Assembly (NCBI GenBank): GCA_019239425.1
Contig: JAFAZX010000045.1
Coordinates: forward strand, 62,001 to 126,000
Source of the DNA: Acidobacteriota bacterium
GTDB taxonomy: Bacteria; Acidobacteriota; Blastocatellia; Pyrinomonadales; Pyrinomonadaceae
Reading direction: 5' to 3'
Length of the DNA: 64,000 nt
The notes below the pieces were generated by a model that saw only the letters and a program-made list of their open reading frames with translations, searched no databases and was not told the origin of the DNA. Below are positions 34,639 through 42,884 of the stretch, one piece after another. Made by a program: the position numbers and the translations under genes. Every line of letters begins with the position of its first letter. The stretch's first letter is position 1.

Positions 34639-35544
34639 TCAGCGGAGACTCTTCCGGCCGCGCAGGTAGCCCCACAGGAACGCGGGGTACCTCAACTGGT
34701 CTAAGAGTGAGAAGAAGAGCGCCTTGCGCAGGCCGTGCTGCGGGCGGTAGGCGAGACTCTGCCGGAGCATCGTGCGCACGGCCACAAGCCGCCTGACCAT
34801 CTCCTTCCGCACGTCGCCCGACAGGCGGTGTTCGGGCCAGAGCGTCGCGAAGATGAAACGCCCCTCGCCGTAGGTGGCCATCGTCTTCAGGAAGCTCTTG
34901 ACGGTCTGCTTGTGATGGTGCAACACCACGGCGTCCTCGACGGCCTTGAGCACGTAGCCCAACTTCCTGATCTTCGCGCCCAGCTCCGGCTCCTCGCCGC
35001 CGGGCTTGCGGAACGTCTCGTCGAACAGCCCGGCTTCGAGGAGCGCCCCGCGCCGGAAGCAGGCGTTGCCCGTCGCGAGGTAGCTGATGGTTCCGTCCTC
35101 GCCCCGGCCCGGGTCGAAGAGGCCGATGAGGTCTACGTACTCGCTCAGAGGCCCCTCGTCCGCCCGCCTGATGACGCCGCCGACGCCGGCCACCTCCGGG
35201 GCGTCAAAACCCCTGAGCAGGTGTTCGAGCCACCCCACGTCCGGCAGGCAGTCCCCGTCGGTGAAGGCGACGAAGTCGCCGGTGGCCGCGCGGGCGCCGC
35301 TGTTCCGCGCCGAGGCCGGCCCGCCGTTCGGCTTCGAGATGACGCGGACGCCCTCCCCGAAAACCTTTAAGACCTCCGCCGTCCCGTCGGTCGAGCCGTC
35401 GTCGACGACGATGATCTCGTGCGGCCGGTGGCTCTGCCGCAGGAGACATTCGACGGTCGCGCGGATGGTCCGGCTCCCGTTATAGACCGGGATGACGACC
35501 GAGACCTTTGCTTCGCTCTTTGGCTGGGTCAAGCTGGTGGCCAC
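34639..35544 (-). CDS. Glycosyltransferase family 2
   Basis: This 301-residue protein has VSVVIPVYNGSRTIRATVEC near 14, IIVVDDGSTDGTAEVLKVFG near 44, PASARNSGARAATGDFVAFT near 75, DGDCLPDVGWLEHLLRGF near 95 (DGD metal motif) and ATGNACFRRGALLEAGLFDE near 155. An extra C-terminal region with LYPEHRLSG-type basic sequence may approach the membrane. The initiator is GTG at 35544. It is one of three GT2 genes lying consecutively, as expected for stepwise assembly of a branched repeat. The spacer to the GT4 gene at 35582 is short and unremarkable. Confidence 0.85.
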   Translation of the reverse strand: MATSLTQPKSEAKVSVVIPVYNGSRTIRATVECLLRQSHRPHEIIVVDDGSTDGTAEVLKVFGEGVRVISKPNGGPASARNSGARAATGDFVAFTDGDCLPDVGWLEHLLRGFDAPEVAGVGGVIRRADEGPLSEYVDLIGLFDPGRGEDGTISYLATGNACFRRGALLEAGLFDETFRKPGGEEPELGAKIRKLGYVLKAVEDAVVLHHHKQTVKSFLKTMATYGEGRFIFATLWPEHRLSGDVRKEMVRRLVAVRTMLRQSLAYRPQHGLRKALFFSLLDQLRYPAFLWGYLRGRKSLR

Positions 35545-35581
35545 GTCCTTCGAGAAACATCCGGCCGACGAAAACGGCGGC

Positions 35582-36769
35582 TCAGGAGAGGTGCGGGCGC
35601 AGGCGTTCCAGAAAATGGCCGACGAACTCCTGCTTACTAAATGAGAGGGCGCGGGCGCGCGCCGCCGCCGCCATCCGCGTGCGCAACTCCTCGTCGCGGG
35701 CCAGCAACATCGTATACTCCTTCAGCTCCTCCAGCGTGTTCCAGAGGAAGCCGTTGACCCCGTGCTGCACGATCTCGGGCTGGCCGCCCTTGTTGATGAC
35801 GACGGGCACGCACCCGGCCGCCATCGCCTCGACGGTGACGATGCCGTAGTGCTCGGCCAGCTCCGGGTGCAGTCGGTCGTCCTCGCCGTAGCCGGCGGCG
35901 TGCCAGAAGACGGCGGACTCCTCGTAGAGCCGCTTCAACTTGGGCGTCTCGAGGTTGGCCAACACCTGCGCGCCCCGCCCCGCCCCCATCAGCCGGACGT
36001 GCTCGAAGTAGGCTCGATCCTCGGGCGCGCCGCCGAGCCCCCCGACGCAGAAGTACTCCCACCCCTCCGACTGCGCGCAGCCCATCTGGCGGAAGGCGCC
36101 GACCAGCTCCAGTTGCTTCTTGGTGTGCCCGACGCCCGTAAAGCGGCCCACGCTCAGAATCCTTCTGGCCTTGGGGGCGGCGTCGTAGTCGACGTTCGAC
36201 GGCGGGTAGATCACCTCGGAATCAATCCCCCACCAGCGCTTCGACCAGACCTGCGTGTAGCGCGAGATGGAGACCTTCAGCTGGTAGGTGTCGAACCGCT
36301 TCCGCCACTCCCAGTCGTAATAGACGCGCCTGACGCTCTTGCGCAGCAGCGAGTCGCCGAGCGACGCGGGCTCGTTCCAGGGCCACGTCTCGGCACGGTC
36401 GAAGAAGGGGAAGGTCACGACGAGCACGCCCGTGCGCGCGTGGCAGAACGGCGGGGTGTCGAACGTGAAGTTGATGAACAGGTCGTAGGGCTCGCTCAAC
36501 TCCGCCTGCCACCGCTTCGCCTCTTGAAAACGTCGCCAAAGGTTGGAGCCGCCCACCCGCGCCGGCTCGGCCGGCTCGAAGTAACGCACCCCGACCCCGC
36601 CCAAATCGAGGCCCGAATTATTCGCCAACTGCTCCGCCGTCAGGCCGGGGCGGTGGTGCACGAAGTCGACCTCGTGTGTCTCGGCCAGCGCCTCGGCCAG
36701 CACGGCCGCCGCGTACTCGCAACCGCCGATGCTGCTGCCGGCAGGGCGATTATAGACACAGATCTTCAT
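35582..36769 (-). CDS. Glycosyltransferase family 4
   Basis: The 395-residue GT-B enzyme has MKICVYNRPAGSSIGGCEYA at its N-terminus (glycine-rich acceptor loop). LSVGRFTGVGHTKKQLELVG near 205 and WHAAGYGEDDRLHPELAEHYG near 290 follow, then VTVEAMAAGCVPVVINKGGQ near 313. The last two hold the donor-site glutamates. The ATG is three bases from the gmd stop, so it is co-translated with gmd and rmlC and could use a GDP- or dTDP-deoxysugar from them; that link is inference from operon structure. Confidence 0.85.
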   Translation of the reverse strand: MKICVYNRPAGSSIGGCEYAAAVLAEALAETHEVDFVHHRPGLTAEQLANNSGLDLGGVGVRYFEPAEPARVGGSNLWRRFQEAKRWQAELSEPYDLFINFTFDTPPFCHARTGVLVVTFPFFDRAETWPWNEPASLGDSLLRKSVRRVYYDWEWRKRFDTYQLKVSISRYTQVWSKRWWGIDSEVIYPPSNVDYDAAPKARRILSVGRFTGVGHTKKQLELVGAFRQMGCAQSEGWEYFCVGGLGGAPEDRAYFEHVRLMGAGRGAQVLANLETPKLKRLYEESAVFWHAAGYGEDDRLHPELAEHYGIVTVEAMAAGCVPVVINKGGQPEIVQHGVNGFLWNTLEELKEYTMLLARDEELRTRMAAAARARALSFSKQEFVGHFLERLRPHLS

Positions 36770-36772
36770 AGA

Positions 36773-37753
36773 CTACCGGGCCCGGCCGGAGGCCGACTCC
36801 AGGTCTGACCGAACCATCTCGCCGACCAGCGCTTCGAAGGTGTAACTCGGGCTCCAGCCGAGCACCCGGCGGGCCTTCGCGGAGTCGCCCACCAGCAGGT
36901 CGACCTCCGCGGGCCGTATGAGGTGCTCGTCCACCTTCACGTGTTCGCGGTAGTCGAGCCCGAGTGCGGCGAAGGCCAGCTCGCAGAACTCGCGCACCGA
37001 GTGGGTCTCGCCCGTGGCCACCACGTAGTCGTCCGGCTCCGGCTGCTGCAGCATCAGGTGCATGGCCACGACGTAGTCCTTCGCGTGCCCCCAGTCGCGC
37101 TTGGCGTCGAGGTTCCCCAGCCGCAACTCCGAGGCCAGCCCGAGCTTGATCCTCGCCGCCGTCGAGGTGATCTTGCGGGTCACGAACTCGAACCCGCGGC
37201 GCGGCCCCTCGTGGTTGAAGAGGATGCCGCTGCAGCAGAACATGCCGTACGCCTCGCGGTAGTTGCGCGTCAGGTCGAAGCCCGCCACCTTGCTGATGCC
37301 GTAAGGGCTGCGCGGGTGGAACGGGGTGGTCTCCTTCTGCGGCACCTCGCGCACCTTGCCGAACATCTCGCTGGAGCCCGCGAAGTAGAACCGGCAGCCC
37401 GGCTGCAACTCGCGCAGGGCGGCCAGCATGTAGTGCGTGCCGTTGATGTTGGTCGCCATCGTCGAGAAGCCGTCGGCGAAACTCTCGGCGACGAAACTCT
37501 GCGCGGCGAGGTGGTAGCACTCGTCGAAGGGGACGCGGCTCACGACGCTGAAGACCGACGGGTACGACTCCAAGCTCGCCGCGTGCAGCGTGACGCGGTC
37601 GAGCAGGTGGGAGATGCGGGTGAAGCGCCGCTCGGGGTTTTCGAGCGCGACGCGGCGGACGAGCCCGTGCACCTCGTAGCCCTGAGAGAGAAGGTGCTCG
37701 GCCAGATAAGACCCGTCCTGGCCCGTGATGCCCGTGATTAAAGCCTTCTTCAA
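36773..37753 (-). CDS. gmd: GDP-mannose 4,6-dehydratase
   Basis: The enzyme converts GDP-D-mannose to GDP-4-dehydro-6-deoxy-D-mannose, entry to GDP-L-fucose, GDP-D-rhamnose and similar sugars. The 326-residue product has the hallmark GITGQDGSYLAEHLLSQGYE at residue 8, AAQSFVAESF near 83, GSSEMFGKVREVPQKE near 126, SPYGISKVAG near 148 (YxxxK) and ILFNHEGPRRGFEFVTRKIT near 174. The usual NHESPRRG is NHEGPRRG here. The initiator is TTG, overlapping the rmlC stop (TTGA), with a G-rich ribosome site before it. Neither a GDP-fucose synthase nor a specific reductase was recognised in the window, so the end product is unknown. Confidence 0.9.
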   Translation of the reverse strand: MKKALITGITGQDGSYLAEHLLSQGYEVHGLVRRVALENPERRFTRISHLLDRVTLHAASLESYPSVFSVVSRVPFDECYHLAAQSFVAESFADGFSTMATNINGTHYMLAALRELQPGCRFYFAGSSEMFGKVREVPQKETTPFHPRSPYGISKVAGFDLTRNYREAYGMFCCSGILFNHEGPRRGFEFVTRKITSTAARIKLGLASELRLGNLDAKRDWGHAKDYVVAMHLMLQQPEPDDYVVATGETHSVREFCELAFAALGLDYREHVKVDEHLIRPAEVDLLVGDSAKARRVLGWSPSYTFEALVGEMVRSDLESASGRAR

Positions 37754-38319
37754 ACTCCCCCCCCGTCCTCACGAAGTCTGCCCGGGTCGAGTCCCGGGCA
37801 GGTGCGATCCCTCTCGTTGATGGTCACGCGCTCGGTCTCCGGCCAGCGGATACCGAGCGCCGGGTCGTCCCAGCGCAGCCCCTCGGCGTACTCCGGCGCG
37901 TAGAAGTCCGACGCGAGGTAGAAGACCTCGGTCGAGTCTTCCAACGTCTGGTAGCCGTGCGCGAAGCCCTCGGGGACGTAGATCATCCGCCGGTTCGCGG
38001 CCGTCAGCTCGACCGCCTCCCAGCGCCCGAAGGTCTCGGAGCCGGGGCGCACGTCCACGACCACATCGTAGACGGCCCCGGCCGTGCAGCGCACGAGCTT
38101 GGCCTGCGCGCGCGGGGGGCGCTGGTAGTGCAGCCCGCGCACGGTGTGGCGCCGCGCGTTGTAGGAGATGATGGCCTCGACGAGCGGGCGGGCGACGCCG
38201 AGGGCCGCGAACTCGGGCTCCGAGTAGGCGCGCCCGAGGAAGCCGCGCTCGTCCTCGAACCTCTCCGGGTCGATGACGTAGGCCCCGCCCGCGCCGAGCG
38301 GTGTGAACTTGATTGCCAA
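37750..38319 (-). CDS. rmlC: dTDP-4-dehydrorhamnose 3,5-epimerase
   Basis: RmlC double-epimerises dTDP-4-dehydro-6-deoxyglucose to the L-sugar in dTDP-L-rhamnose synthesis. The 189-residue product has the expected length and cupin motifs: RFEDERGFLGRAYSEPEFAA near 16, NARRHTVRGLHYQRPP near 53 with the catalytic His region, EGFAHGYQTLEDSTEVFYLA near 116 and LRWDDPALGIRWP near 148. The start is TTG at 38319 with GAGG about nine bases upstream. It overlaps gmd by four bases. Its partners rmlA, rmlB and rmlD are far away in the same window. Confidence 0.92.
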   Translation of the reverse strand: MAIKFTPLGAGGAYVIDPERFEDERGFLGRAYSEPEFAALGVARPLVEAIISYNARRHTVRGLHYQRPPRAQAKLVRCTAGAVYDVVVDVRPGSETFGRWEAVELTAANRRMIYVPEGFAHGYQTLEDSTEVFYLASDFYAPEYAEGLRWDDPALGIRWPETERVTINERDRTCPGLDPGRLREDGGGV

Positions 38320-38398
38320 CTTACGAACCTCGCGCCGAAAAGAACTGGCAGTCTACCACACCGCCGCCGCGCGCCTGAGCCGGCCCGGGCCAAGAAAG

Positions 38399-39763
38399 TT
38401 AATCGTTAATCTGCTTCGCCAACCGCTCGACGACCCACCACTGCGCGTGCGGGTAGTTCCTCGTCCGCTCGCGCACGCGCGAAGGCGCGCGCGGTTCCCT
38501 ATCTTTGGCCCTGGCCCAGGCCTCCTCGTACGCGGCCAGGGTAATCCGCGCCGTCTGCTCCCAGGTGAAGCGGCCCGCGCGCTCAAGCCCCTTCCGCCTC
38601 ATCTCCGCGCGGAGTCCGCCGTCCGTGAGCGCGCGGTGCATCGTCGCGGCCATCTCGTTCACCTTGTAGGGGTCGAAGAGGAGGCCGGCGTCGCCGACCA
38701 CCTCGGGCAGCGACGAAGCGGAAGAGGAGACGACCGGCGTGCCGCAGGCCATCGCTTCGAGCGGCGGCAGGCCGAAGCCCTCGTAGAGCGAGGGGAACGC
38801 GAACAGGTCGGCTCCGCCGAGCAGGTACGGCAAGTCCTCGAACGGCACGTACCCGAGCCACTTCACGTCCTCCTCCATGCGCAGCGCGCGGACGGCCTCG
38901 AAGATGGGCTCGCTCAGGTGGAACGCCCCGCCGGCCAGGACCAACTGGTGCCCGAGCGCGGGCTCCTCCTGCCTGAGCACGTGGAAGGCTTCGACCAGCC
39001 GCGCCAGATTCTTCCGCGCGCCGACGAGCCCGGTGTAGATGACATACGGCCGCCGCCCCAGCCCGTGTCTTTCGAGCACCTCGCGCAGGCGCTCCGGGTC
39101 GAGGTCGGGCCTGTACTGCTCGTGCGCGGCCAGCGGCGCGACGTGGATGCGTTCGGCCTCGAGGCCCAGAGTCTCGACCGCGTCCTGCTTCGTGTGCTCG
39201 GAGTAGGTGAGGATGACGTCCATCTCGCGCGCCCGCTCGAAGCTCTCCTCGGCCCACTCGTCCGAGCCCTGACAGTAGTGCGGGAAGTGACGCGGGATGA
39301 GGTCGCTCAGCGTCATCACGTTGGCCTTCGCGTTCGGGGGGAAGACGAGCCCGGCCGGGTGGTGGAACACGTCCACCTCTTCGGGGGCGGGCGGAGTGCG
39401 GAGCCGCGCGGCGACGCGCGAGAGGTAGTAGGAGGGGCGCGAGTCGGGGTAGAGCATTTTCCGCCAGAGCGGCAGGAGGAGCTTGCGGTCTATGCGCCGG
39501 CCCAAAGTCGTCTCGCCCCCGCGGCCGCCCGAGAGGAGCAACGGCGGCTGCTCGTCCCAGACGTAGCGCACCTCCGCGTTCGGGAGCGAGGCGACGAGGC
39601 GGCGCACCTGCTCCGGCTCCTCCACGTCGGGGTTCCCGTACAGGAACGGCCTTACTTCGTGCGGGTGCTCAAGGCGGCTCAGCCCGTGCAGAAGGTTCCA
39701 GAGGTAGGTGTAGATGCCGGTCTGCGAGAGACGGCACATGTGTATGTCGACCCCGATCCGCAT
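38399..39763 (-). CDS. Glycosyltransferase family 4
   Basis: The 454-residue product has GVDIHMCRLSQTGIYTYLWN at the N-terminus (HxxxR-type acceptor loop seen in mannosyltransferase-like GT4s). Then come VFHHPAGLVFPPNAKANV near 131, YVIYTGLVGARKNLARLVEA near 245 and FPSLYEGFGLPPLEAMACGT near 330, the E-x7-E donor region. The LxxRKNxxxLV motif and the FxGFGLPxLEAMACGTPV pattern are classical. The ATG overlaps the stop of the upstream GT2 gene (TAATG), so they are coupled. An open frame continuing upstream in the same phase is a shadow of the GT2 gene. Confidence 0.88.
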   Translation of the reverse strand: MRIGVDIHMCRLSQTGIYTYLWNLLHGLSRLEHPHEVRPFLYGNPDVEEPEQVRRLVASLPNAEVRYVWDEQPPLLLSGGRGGETTLGRRIDRKLLLPLWRKMLYPDSRPSYYLSRVAARLRTPPAPEEVDVFHHPAGLVFPPNAKANVMTLSDLIPRHFPHYCQGSDEWAEESFERAREMDVILTYSEHTKQDAVETLGLEAERIHVAPLAAHEQYRPDLDPERLREVLERHGLGRRPYVIYTGLVGARKNLARLVEAFHVLRQEEPALGHQLVLAGGAFHLSEPIFEAVRALRMEEDVKWLGYVPFEDLPYLLGGADLFAFPSLYEGFGLPPLEAMACGTPVVSSSASSLPEVVGDAGLLFDPYKVNEMAATMHRALTDGGLRAEMRRKGLERAGRFTWEQTARITLAAYEEAWARAKDREPRAPSRVRERTRNYPHAQWWVVERLAKQIND

Positions 39764-40740
39764 TACCTCTGGCCCAGACGCCCGCGCAGGGCCGAGCGCA
39801 GCCCCACGCGGTAGAAGTTGCGCCGCGACTTCAGGGCGAAGGCCGCCTTGCGGAAGTAGTGCGAGGCGAACGACCCCAGAACGGCGGGCGCGGCCAGAGG
39901 GGTCTCGGCGACGGCCTTCCGGTACTCGCCGCGGGCGAGGCCCGTCCAGAGCTCGTTGCCGCGCCGGTAGAAGGTGTCGGCGATCTGCTTCCGCGACATG
40001 GCGCGCGCCATCGCGGAGTCCGGGCTGGCCGAAAGCTCCTCGGGCCTCAGGTCGTCGAGCCAGGCGCGGTAGAACCCTTGCGCCTCGGCGACGAAGGTCG
40101 GGCGGTACGAGTCGCGCGTCCCGTGCTCGCGCACGGACGTGAGCTTCCCCGGCACGCGCACGAACGGGAACTCGCGCGCGAGGCGTATGAGCATGTCCGC
40201 GTCCTGCGTGTGCCGCTTCTTCACGTCGTAGGGGCCGACCCTTTCGAAGCAGCTCAGGTCGCACATGAGCGAGTAGGCGGCGAAGGAGACCGGCTCGCCC
40301 AACAGGATCGCACGCACCACCTCGCGCCTCGGGGGCAGGGGCAGCTCCTTCTCGTCGAAGACCTTCCCCTCCCCGTCGATCCACTTGATGTCCGTGTAGC
40401 AGACGCCGGGGCCGCCCGAACTTTCGAGCGCGCGCAACTGCTTCTCAAGCTTCTCCGGCGCGTAGAGGTCGTCGTGCGAGAGCCAGGCGAAGTAGCGCCC
40501 CCGTGCCTCCCGGATGCCTCGGTTGACGGCCGCCGCCACGCCCGCGTTCTCCTGCCTGACGTAGCGGACCGGGTCGCCGTAGCTTTGAGCTATCTCGGGC
40601 GTGGAGTCCTTCGAACCGTCGTCCACGACGACGACCTCGAAGTCCCGGAACGTCTGGGCGAGCACGCTCTCGACGGCCGAGCGGAGGTAGTTCTCGCCGT
40701 TGTAGACGGGCATGATGACGCTGACGGTCGGATTGCTCAT
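39763..40740 (-). CDS. Glycosyltransferase family 2
   Basis: The 325-residue GT-A enzyme shows VSVIMPVYNGENYLRSAVES at its start, VVVVDDGSKDSTPEIAQSYG near 36, VAAAVNRGIREARGRYFAWL near 68 and LSHDDLYAPEKLEKQLRALE near 87, whose HDD takes the metal-site position. No membrane helices; the C-terminal part is basic. It overlaps the downstream GT4 start by one base. Upstream is a CACAGAGA-type palindrome close to the start codon, so the ribosome site is not obvious. Function: addition of one sugar to the repeat unit, donor unknown. Confidence 0.85.
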   Translation of the reverse strand: MSNPTVSVIMPVYNGENYLRSAVESVLAQTFRDFEVVVVDDGSKDSTPEIAQSYGDPVRYVRQENAGVAAAVNRGIREARGRYFAWLSHDDLYAPEKLEKQLRALESSGGPGVCYTDIKWIDGEGKVFDEKELPLPPRREVVRAILLGEPVSFAAYSLMCDLSCFERVGPYDVKKRHTQDADMLIRLAREFPFVRVPGKLTSVREHGTRDSYRPTFVAEAQGFYRAWLDDLRPEELSASPDSAMARAMSRKQIADTFYRRGNELWTGLARGEYRKAVAETPLAAPAVLGSFASHYFRKAAFALKSRRNFYRVGLRSALRGRLGQR

Positions 40741-40748
40741 CGAAAGAA

Positions 40749-40822
40749 TTCACCACAGAGACACAGAGGCACAGCTCTGGCTTTAGCTGTGCTCAAGCTG
40801 TGCCTCTGTGTCTCTGTGGTTA
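40749..40822. repeat. Palindromic element, CACAGAGA word family (copy 3)
   Basis: A perfect 24-base inverted repeat has arms CCACAGAGACACAGAGGCAC... at 40753-40776 and its complement at 40796-40819. It is flanked by TTCA on the left and TTAA on the right, as at 4341-4415. The 19-base loop contains a further copy of AGCTGTGC. The element lies between a GT2 start (40740) and the stop of the epimerase (40858), in co-directional minus-strand genes. Confidence 0.85.
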
Positions 40823-40857
40823 ACTGCCTTTACCTTCACTCAAGTGAAACTGCTTTA

Positions 40858-41790
40858 TCAGGCCAATTCGGTCTTGGCCCAGTCCATGTACTCCGCGAGG
40901 CCCTCGTCCATCCCGACGGTCGGCTCGTAGCCGAGCGCGGCGCGCGCCGCGCTGATGTCGGCGCGGCTGTCGCGCACCTCGCCTTTGCGCGGCGGGGCGT
41001 AGACGACCTCCACGTCGAGGCCCGAGGCCGCGCGCAGCATCCCGGTCAGTCGGTTGACGGTGGTCGAGACGCCCGACGCGACGTTGAAGGCGCCCGAGAC
41101 GCCTTGCGCCCGCGCCGCCAGGAGGTTCGCGCGCGCCACGTCCTTGACGTTGACGAAGTCGCGCGTCTGCTCGCCGTCGCCGTAGACGGTCAGAGGCTCG
41201 CCGCGCAGCATGCGGTGGGCGAAGATGGGGATGACGTTGCCGTAAGCGTCGTAGCGCTGGTTGACGCCGTAGACGTTGAAGTAGCGCAGGCAGACGGCTT
41301 CGAGCTCGTCGTAGAGCCGCGAGTAGGCGAGGCACAGCTTCTCGGCCGCGAGCTTGCTGACGCCGTAGGGCGAGTCGGGTTCGGCCGGGTGCTCCTCGTC
41401 AATCGGGAGTCGGCGCAGCTCGCCGAAGATGGCGGCCGACGAGGAGCAGACGACTTTGCGCACGCCCGCGCGCCGCGCCGCTTCGAGCACGCGGATGGTG
41501 CCGAGGACGTTGACCTCGGAATCGTCAACCGGGTTCTCGATGGAGCGGACGTTGCCGACCGACGCCGCGAGGTGGAAGACGACCTCCGCGCCTTCGGCCG
41601 CGCGCGCGACCTCCCGTTCGTCGCGCACGTCGGCCTCGATGAGCCCGACCCGCGGGAACGGTTCGAGGTTCTTGCGGTAGCCGGAGAAGAGGTTGTCGAG
41701 CACGACCACGTCGAACCCCTCCCCGACCAGAAGCTTCACGACGTTCGAGCCGATGAAGCCGGCCCCGCCCGTCACCAGTGCTTTGCTCAT
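40858..41790 (-). CDS. UDP-glucose / UDP-GlcNAc 4-epimerase family SDR
   Basis: The 310-residue enzyme has [19 protein letters not shown] at the N-terminus, VFHLAASVGNVRSI near 74, SSSAAIFGELRRLP near 117, and DSPYGVSKLAAEK with the catalytic YxxxK near 146. RYFNVYGVNQRYDAYGNVIP near 172 is the epimerase-specific segment. The pattern fits GalE/WbpP-like 4-epimerases, which interconvert Glc and Gal or GlcNAc and GalNAc nucleotides. Substrate cannot be decided from the sequence. It starts three bases after the stop of the next SDR gene, so they form a two-gene unit. Confidence 0.85.
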   Translation of the reverse strand: MSKALVTGGAGFIGSNVVKLLVGEGFDVVVLDNLFSGYRKNLEPFPRVGLIEADVRDEREVARAAEGAEVVFHLAASVGNVRSIENPVDDSEVNVLGTIRVLEAARRAGVRKVVCSSSAAIFGELRRLPIDEEHPAEPDSPYGVSKLAAEKLCLAYSRLYDELEAVCLRYFNVYGVNQRYDAYGNVIPIFAHRMLRGEPLTVYGDGEQTRDFVNVKDVARANLLAARAQGVSGAFNVASGVSTTVNRLTGMLRAASGLDVEVVYAPPRKGEVRDSRADISAARAALGYEPTVGMDEGLAEYMDWAKTELA

Positions 41791-41793
41791 GCT

Positions 41794-42771
41794 TTAATTC
41801 GCCGCCCCGCCGGCCTTGTTCGGCAGGTTGTAGACGCCGCGCATCCAGTCGGCGGTGATGCGCATGCCCTCCTCCAAGCCGTAGGAGTTCTTGTGGTTGA
41901 GGTCGCGCACCGCCTTCGAGATGTCCACCTTCTTGATCTTCGTCGTCAGAATCTCCGACTCGCGGAACTCCACCAGCTTCGGGTCGGCCCCCGTCACCTT
42001 CAAGACCACCTCGGCCAGCTCCTCGATGGAGTGGTGGCTCACCCCCCCGATGTTGTAGGTCTCGCCCGGCTTAAAGTTCTCCGAGATGTTGGCCGCCGTC
42101 CTCACCGTGTCGGCCAGGTAGGTCGAGGTGCGGTGGTGGCCGCGGAAGACCGTGAACGGCTGATCCGTCAAAGCGCAGTAGAGGAACCGGCAGTTGACAG
42201 ACCGGTAGGGGCTGTAATATTCCCCCGGCCCGTAGGTGTTGAAGAGCCGCACCACGACCGACTCGGTGCCGTACTGGATGGCCGAGTTGCGCACCTGCAT
42301 CTCGTTGACCCACTTCGTCATCGCGTAGTCGTTCATCTGCTTGATCTCGTACTCGTCCATCACCGCCTCGGCCATCAGCTCCGGCCAGTCGCCGTAAACT
42401 TCGGAGGAGGAGAAGTGGACGAGCCGGAACTTCAGGCGCTCCTGCAGCCGGATGATGTTCTTGGTGCCGACGGCGTTCGAGCGCCACAGGGTCTCGTAGA
42501 AGTCCTCGCCGTTCCAGCGGCCGAACTCCGCCGCGCAGTGGTAGACGTAGTCGAACGGCCCCATCCGCTCGAAGACCCGCTCGACCTGGCGGAACTCGCC
42601 CACGTCGCAGCGCGCGTAGAGCGGCCGCTCCAAGTCCGTCCGCAGGGAGAAGCCGACCTCGTCGTGCTGGTGCGAGATGTCGCACGAGATGACGTGGTGG
42701 CCGCGCCCGCGCAGCTCCTTGACCAGGCCCGCCCCGACCGTCCCCACACCGCCAGTTACCAGGATGTTCAT
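41794..42771 (-). CDS. NAD-dependent epimerase/dehydratase, extended SDR
   Basis: The 325-residue product starts MNILVTGGVGTVGAGLVKEL with the Rossmann motif and has SSSEVYGDWPELM near 120. The catalytic YxxxK appears as NDYAMTKWVNE near 148, with RLFNTYGPGEYYSPYRSVNC near 175. Features are of the SDR extended family, but it belongs to none of the classical sugar epimerases I can name. It is co-directional with the epimerase at 40858. It may prepare a precursor for the neighbouring glycosyltransferases. The intergenic DNA upstream (42772-42884) is AT-richer and shows no clear element. Confidence 0.75.
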   Translation of the reverse strand: MNILVTGGVGTVGAGLVKELRGRGHHVISCDISHQHDEVGFSLRTDLERPLYARCDVGEFRQVERVFERMGPFDYVYHCAAEFGRWNGEDFYETLWRSNAVGTKNIIRLQERLKFRLVHFSSSEVYGDWPELMAEAVMDEYEIKQMNDYAMTKWVNEMQVRNSAIQYGTESVVVRLFNTYGPGEYYSPYRSVNCRFLYCALTDQPFTVFRGHHRTSTYLADTVRTAANISENFKPGETYNIGGVSHHSIEELAEVVLKVTGADPKLVEFRESEILTTKIKKVDISKAVRDLNHKNSYGLEEGMRITADWMRGVYNLPNKAGGAAN

Positions 42772-42884
42772 CCGCTACCTCCGATAAAGCTCCGCTTGTT
42801 TAAAAGTTCTCCGAGCTTAGGTGAGTTTCACTTGTATTTTAGCCGCGCCATTGTACAGGGACGCGGCGGCTCCTCAAAACGCGG